Assembly (NCBI GenBank): GCA_944342125.1
Contig: CALVMF010000001.1
Span: 1-61,175 of the forward strand
Origin: an uncultured Bacilli bacterium
GTDB taxonomy: Bacteria > Bacillota_I > Bacilli_A > RFN20 > CAG-826
DNA length: 61,175 nt
Direction of reading: 5' to 3'
Below are positions 60,394 through 61,175 of the stretch, one piece after another. Position 1 is the stretch's first letter, and each line of letters starts with the position of its first letter. Below the pieces are notes generated by a model that was not told the origin of the DNA, ran no database searches, and saw only the letters and a list, made by a program, of their open reading frames with translations. The position numbers were made by a program, and so were the translations under genes.

Positions 60394-61175
60394 ATGAAAG
60401 CGTTAAATAATGTTGGTCAATTTGAACTATATAGTAAAAAACCTTGCACCATTAGAAGAGGTTATCTTTATACAACTTTCTTTGAATTTAATGTTGATAA
60501 TAATGCAAAAAGAAGAATGGTAAGAGTTTATTTGCCAAGTAATTATGATTTTGATAATCCTGAGAAACGATTTGCTGTTCTTTATATGATGGATGGCAAA
60601 AACCTCTTTGATGACTATACATCTTATGCAGGTGAGTGGCACGTAGATGAAACAATTGAAAAAAGAGTTAGACAAAATAAAGAAAGCTTTATTGTCGTTG
60701 GTATAGATTCAGCTCCTAGAGACATCGATAGAACCCTTGAAATGACACCACAAAGCGATCATTTGTCTTATCACGATAAAAGTGAAGTCAATGGATACGC
60801 TGAAAAATTAGCGTGTTCAATTGTTTATGAATTAAAGCCACTAATTGATTCTACTTTCTTTACTTTAGATGATGATATAAACACAGGAATAGGCGGATCA
60901 TCGATGGGAGGTCTCATGGCTTTTTATATGGGCATGAGATTTAAAAATATTTTCGGATTTTCTCTTTGTTTTTCACCAGCTTTTCTTGTGTATCAAAATT
61001 CATATTTTAAAAAGACATTAAAAAAACACCATTTCAATCCAGAGGAATTTGGAATGTTTTATCTTTATTGCGGTGGGCAAGAGTTTGAAAGAAGGTTTGA
61101 AGATTTGACTTTTTATACTTATAAATATCTCCGAAAAGAAGGATTTGAAAGAAACCAACTTAAACTTTTGTATGA
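60394..61175 (+). CDS. Esterase (putative esterase D/YieL-like), C-terminally cut by the window
   Basis: The first about 260 residues of an alpha/beta hydrolase; the frame stays open to the right edge. It contains MVRVYLPSNYD (about 38), FAVLYMMDGKNLFDD (about 58), an ESFIVVGIDSAPRD segment and the nucleophile elbow GGSSMGG (about 170-176). This is the putative esterase family (PF00756-like) acting on acyl or feruloyl-type esters. TGGAGG precedes ATG 60394, with TATAAT at about 60333. Confidence 0.82.
   Translation, partial: MKALNNVGQFELYSKKPCTIRRGYLYTTFFEFNVDNNAKRRMVRVYLPSNYDFDNPEKRFAVLYMMDGKNLFDDYTSYAGEWHVDETIEKRVRQNKESFIVVGIDSAPRDIDRTLEMTPQSDHLSYHDKSEVNGYAEKLACSIVYELKPLIDSTFFTLDDDINTGIGGSSMGGLMAFYMGMRFKNIFGFSLCFSPAFLVYQNSYFKKTLKKHHFNPEEFGMFYLYCGGQEFERRFEDLTFYTYKYLRKEGFERNQLKLLY

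Noticed and set aside
1..61175. CRISPR arrays, insertion sequences or prophage genes
   Set aside because: No spaced direct repeats, transposase or phage structural genes were found; codon use is even throughout.

Overview
The window is a dense, AT-rich bacterial chromosome segment. I see no insertion sequence, phage module, rRNA or CRISPR array. Gene content and gene order point to a low-GC Gram-positive: dnaX-ybaB-recR-tmk-holB-ricT-rsmI, prfA-prmC-tsaC-rpiB, comFA-comFC, secA-prfB-uvrB-secG, and a CIRCE-controlled groESL. UGA is an ordinary stop codon and prfB carries the standard autoregulatory frameshift, so this is not a Mycoplasma-type code. NfnAB, an iron alcohol dehydrogenase, several glycoside hydrolases and an archaeal/eukaryotic-type ProS suggest an uncultured, probably anaerobic and host-associated member of the Bacilli close to the tenericute branch. 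The lineage is inference.

Layout. Bases 1-5152 (minus) are the DNA replication/repair operon running leftward from dnaX. It diverges from prfA-prmC-tsaC-rpiB (5291-8268), which is followed by the competence pair comFA-comFC. Bases 10354-18968 hold secA, prfB, a YitT membrane protein, uvrB, secG, folD and a divergent ThyX-like protein next to folD. Bases 18965-25963 hold a 2-hydroxyacid dehydrogenase, an HdeD-like protein, two peptidases, two small unknowns and enolase. Bases 26239-35342 form a sugar operon: a GPH symporter with GH13, GH36 and GH2 enzymes. Bases 35339-44263 are mixed: YolD-like, HAD, DUF2156-GNAT, DegV, macro-domain protein, Fe-ADH, a stand-alone FakA-type domain and NfnAB. 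A tRNA-Ser(CGA) lies at 44375-44465. Bases 44571-50608 hold a degenerate GGDEF/EAL-like membrane protein, proS, mntP and two DUF3137-like proteins. Bases 50792-54979 hold a DtxR/MntR-type regulator, a GH32 enzyme and a P-type ATPase. Bases 54980-58160 are a looser stretch of small and membrane genes. Bases 58196-60246 are groESL with its operator and terminators. The right edge cuts an esterase.

Most worth a second look: (1) a 41-bp exact copy of the comFA leader (promoter plus Shine-Dalgarno) behind mntP in the opposite orientation; it also indicates that comFA starts at an ATT codon; (2) a ThyX-like protein lacking canonical ThyX residues, translationally coupled to folD; (3) five genes whose -10 box lies 6-10 nt before ATG with no Shine-Dalgarno, suggesting leaderless mRNAs; (4) a PAS/GGDEF/EAL-shaped protein that seems to have lost every catalytic motif and has an inverted repeat over its promoter; (5) a metal-dependent regulator whose metal site mixes MntR-type and DtxR-type residues. 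All assignments were made by eye from motifs and context, without database searches.
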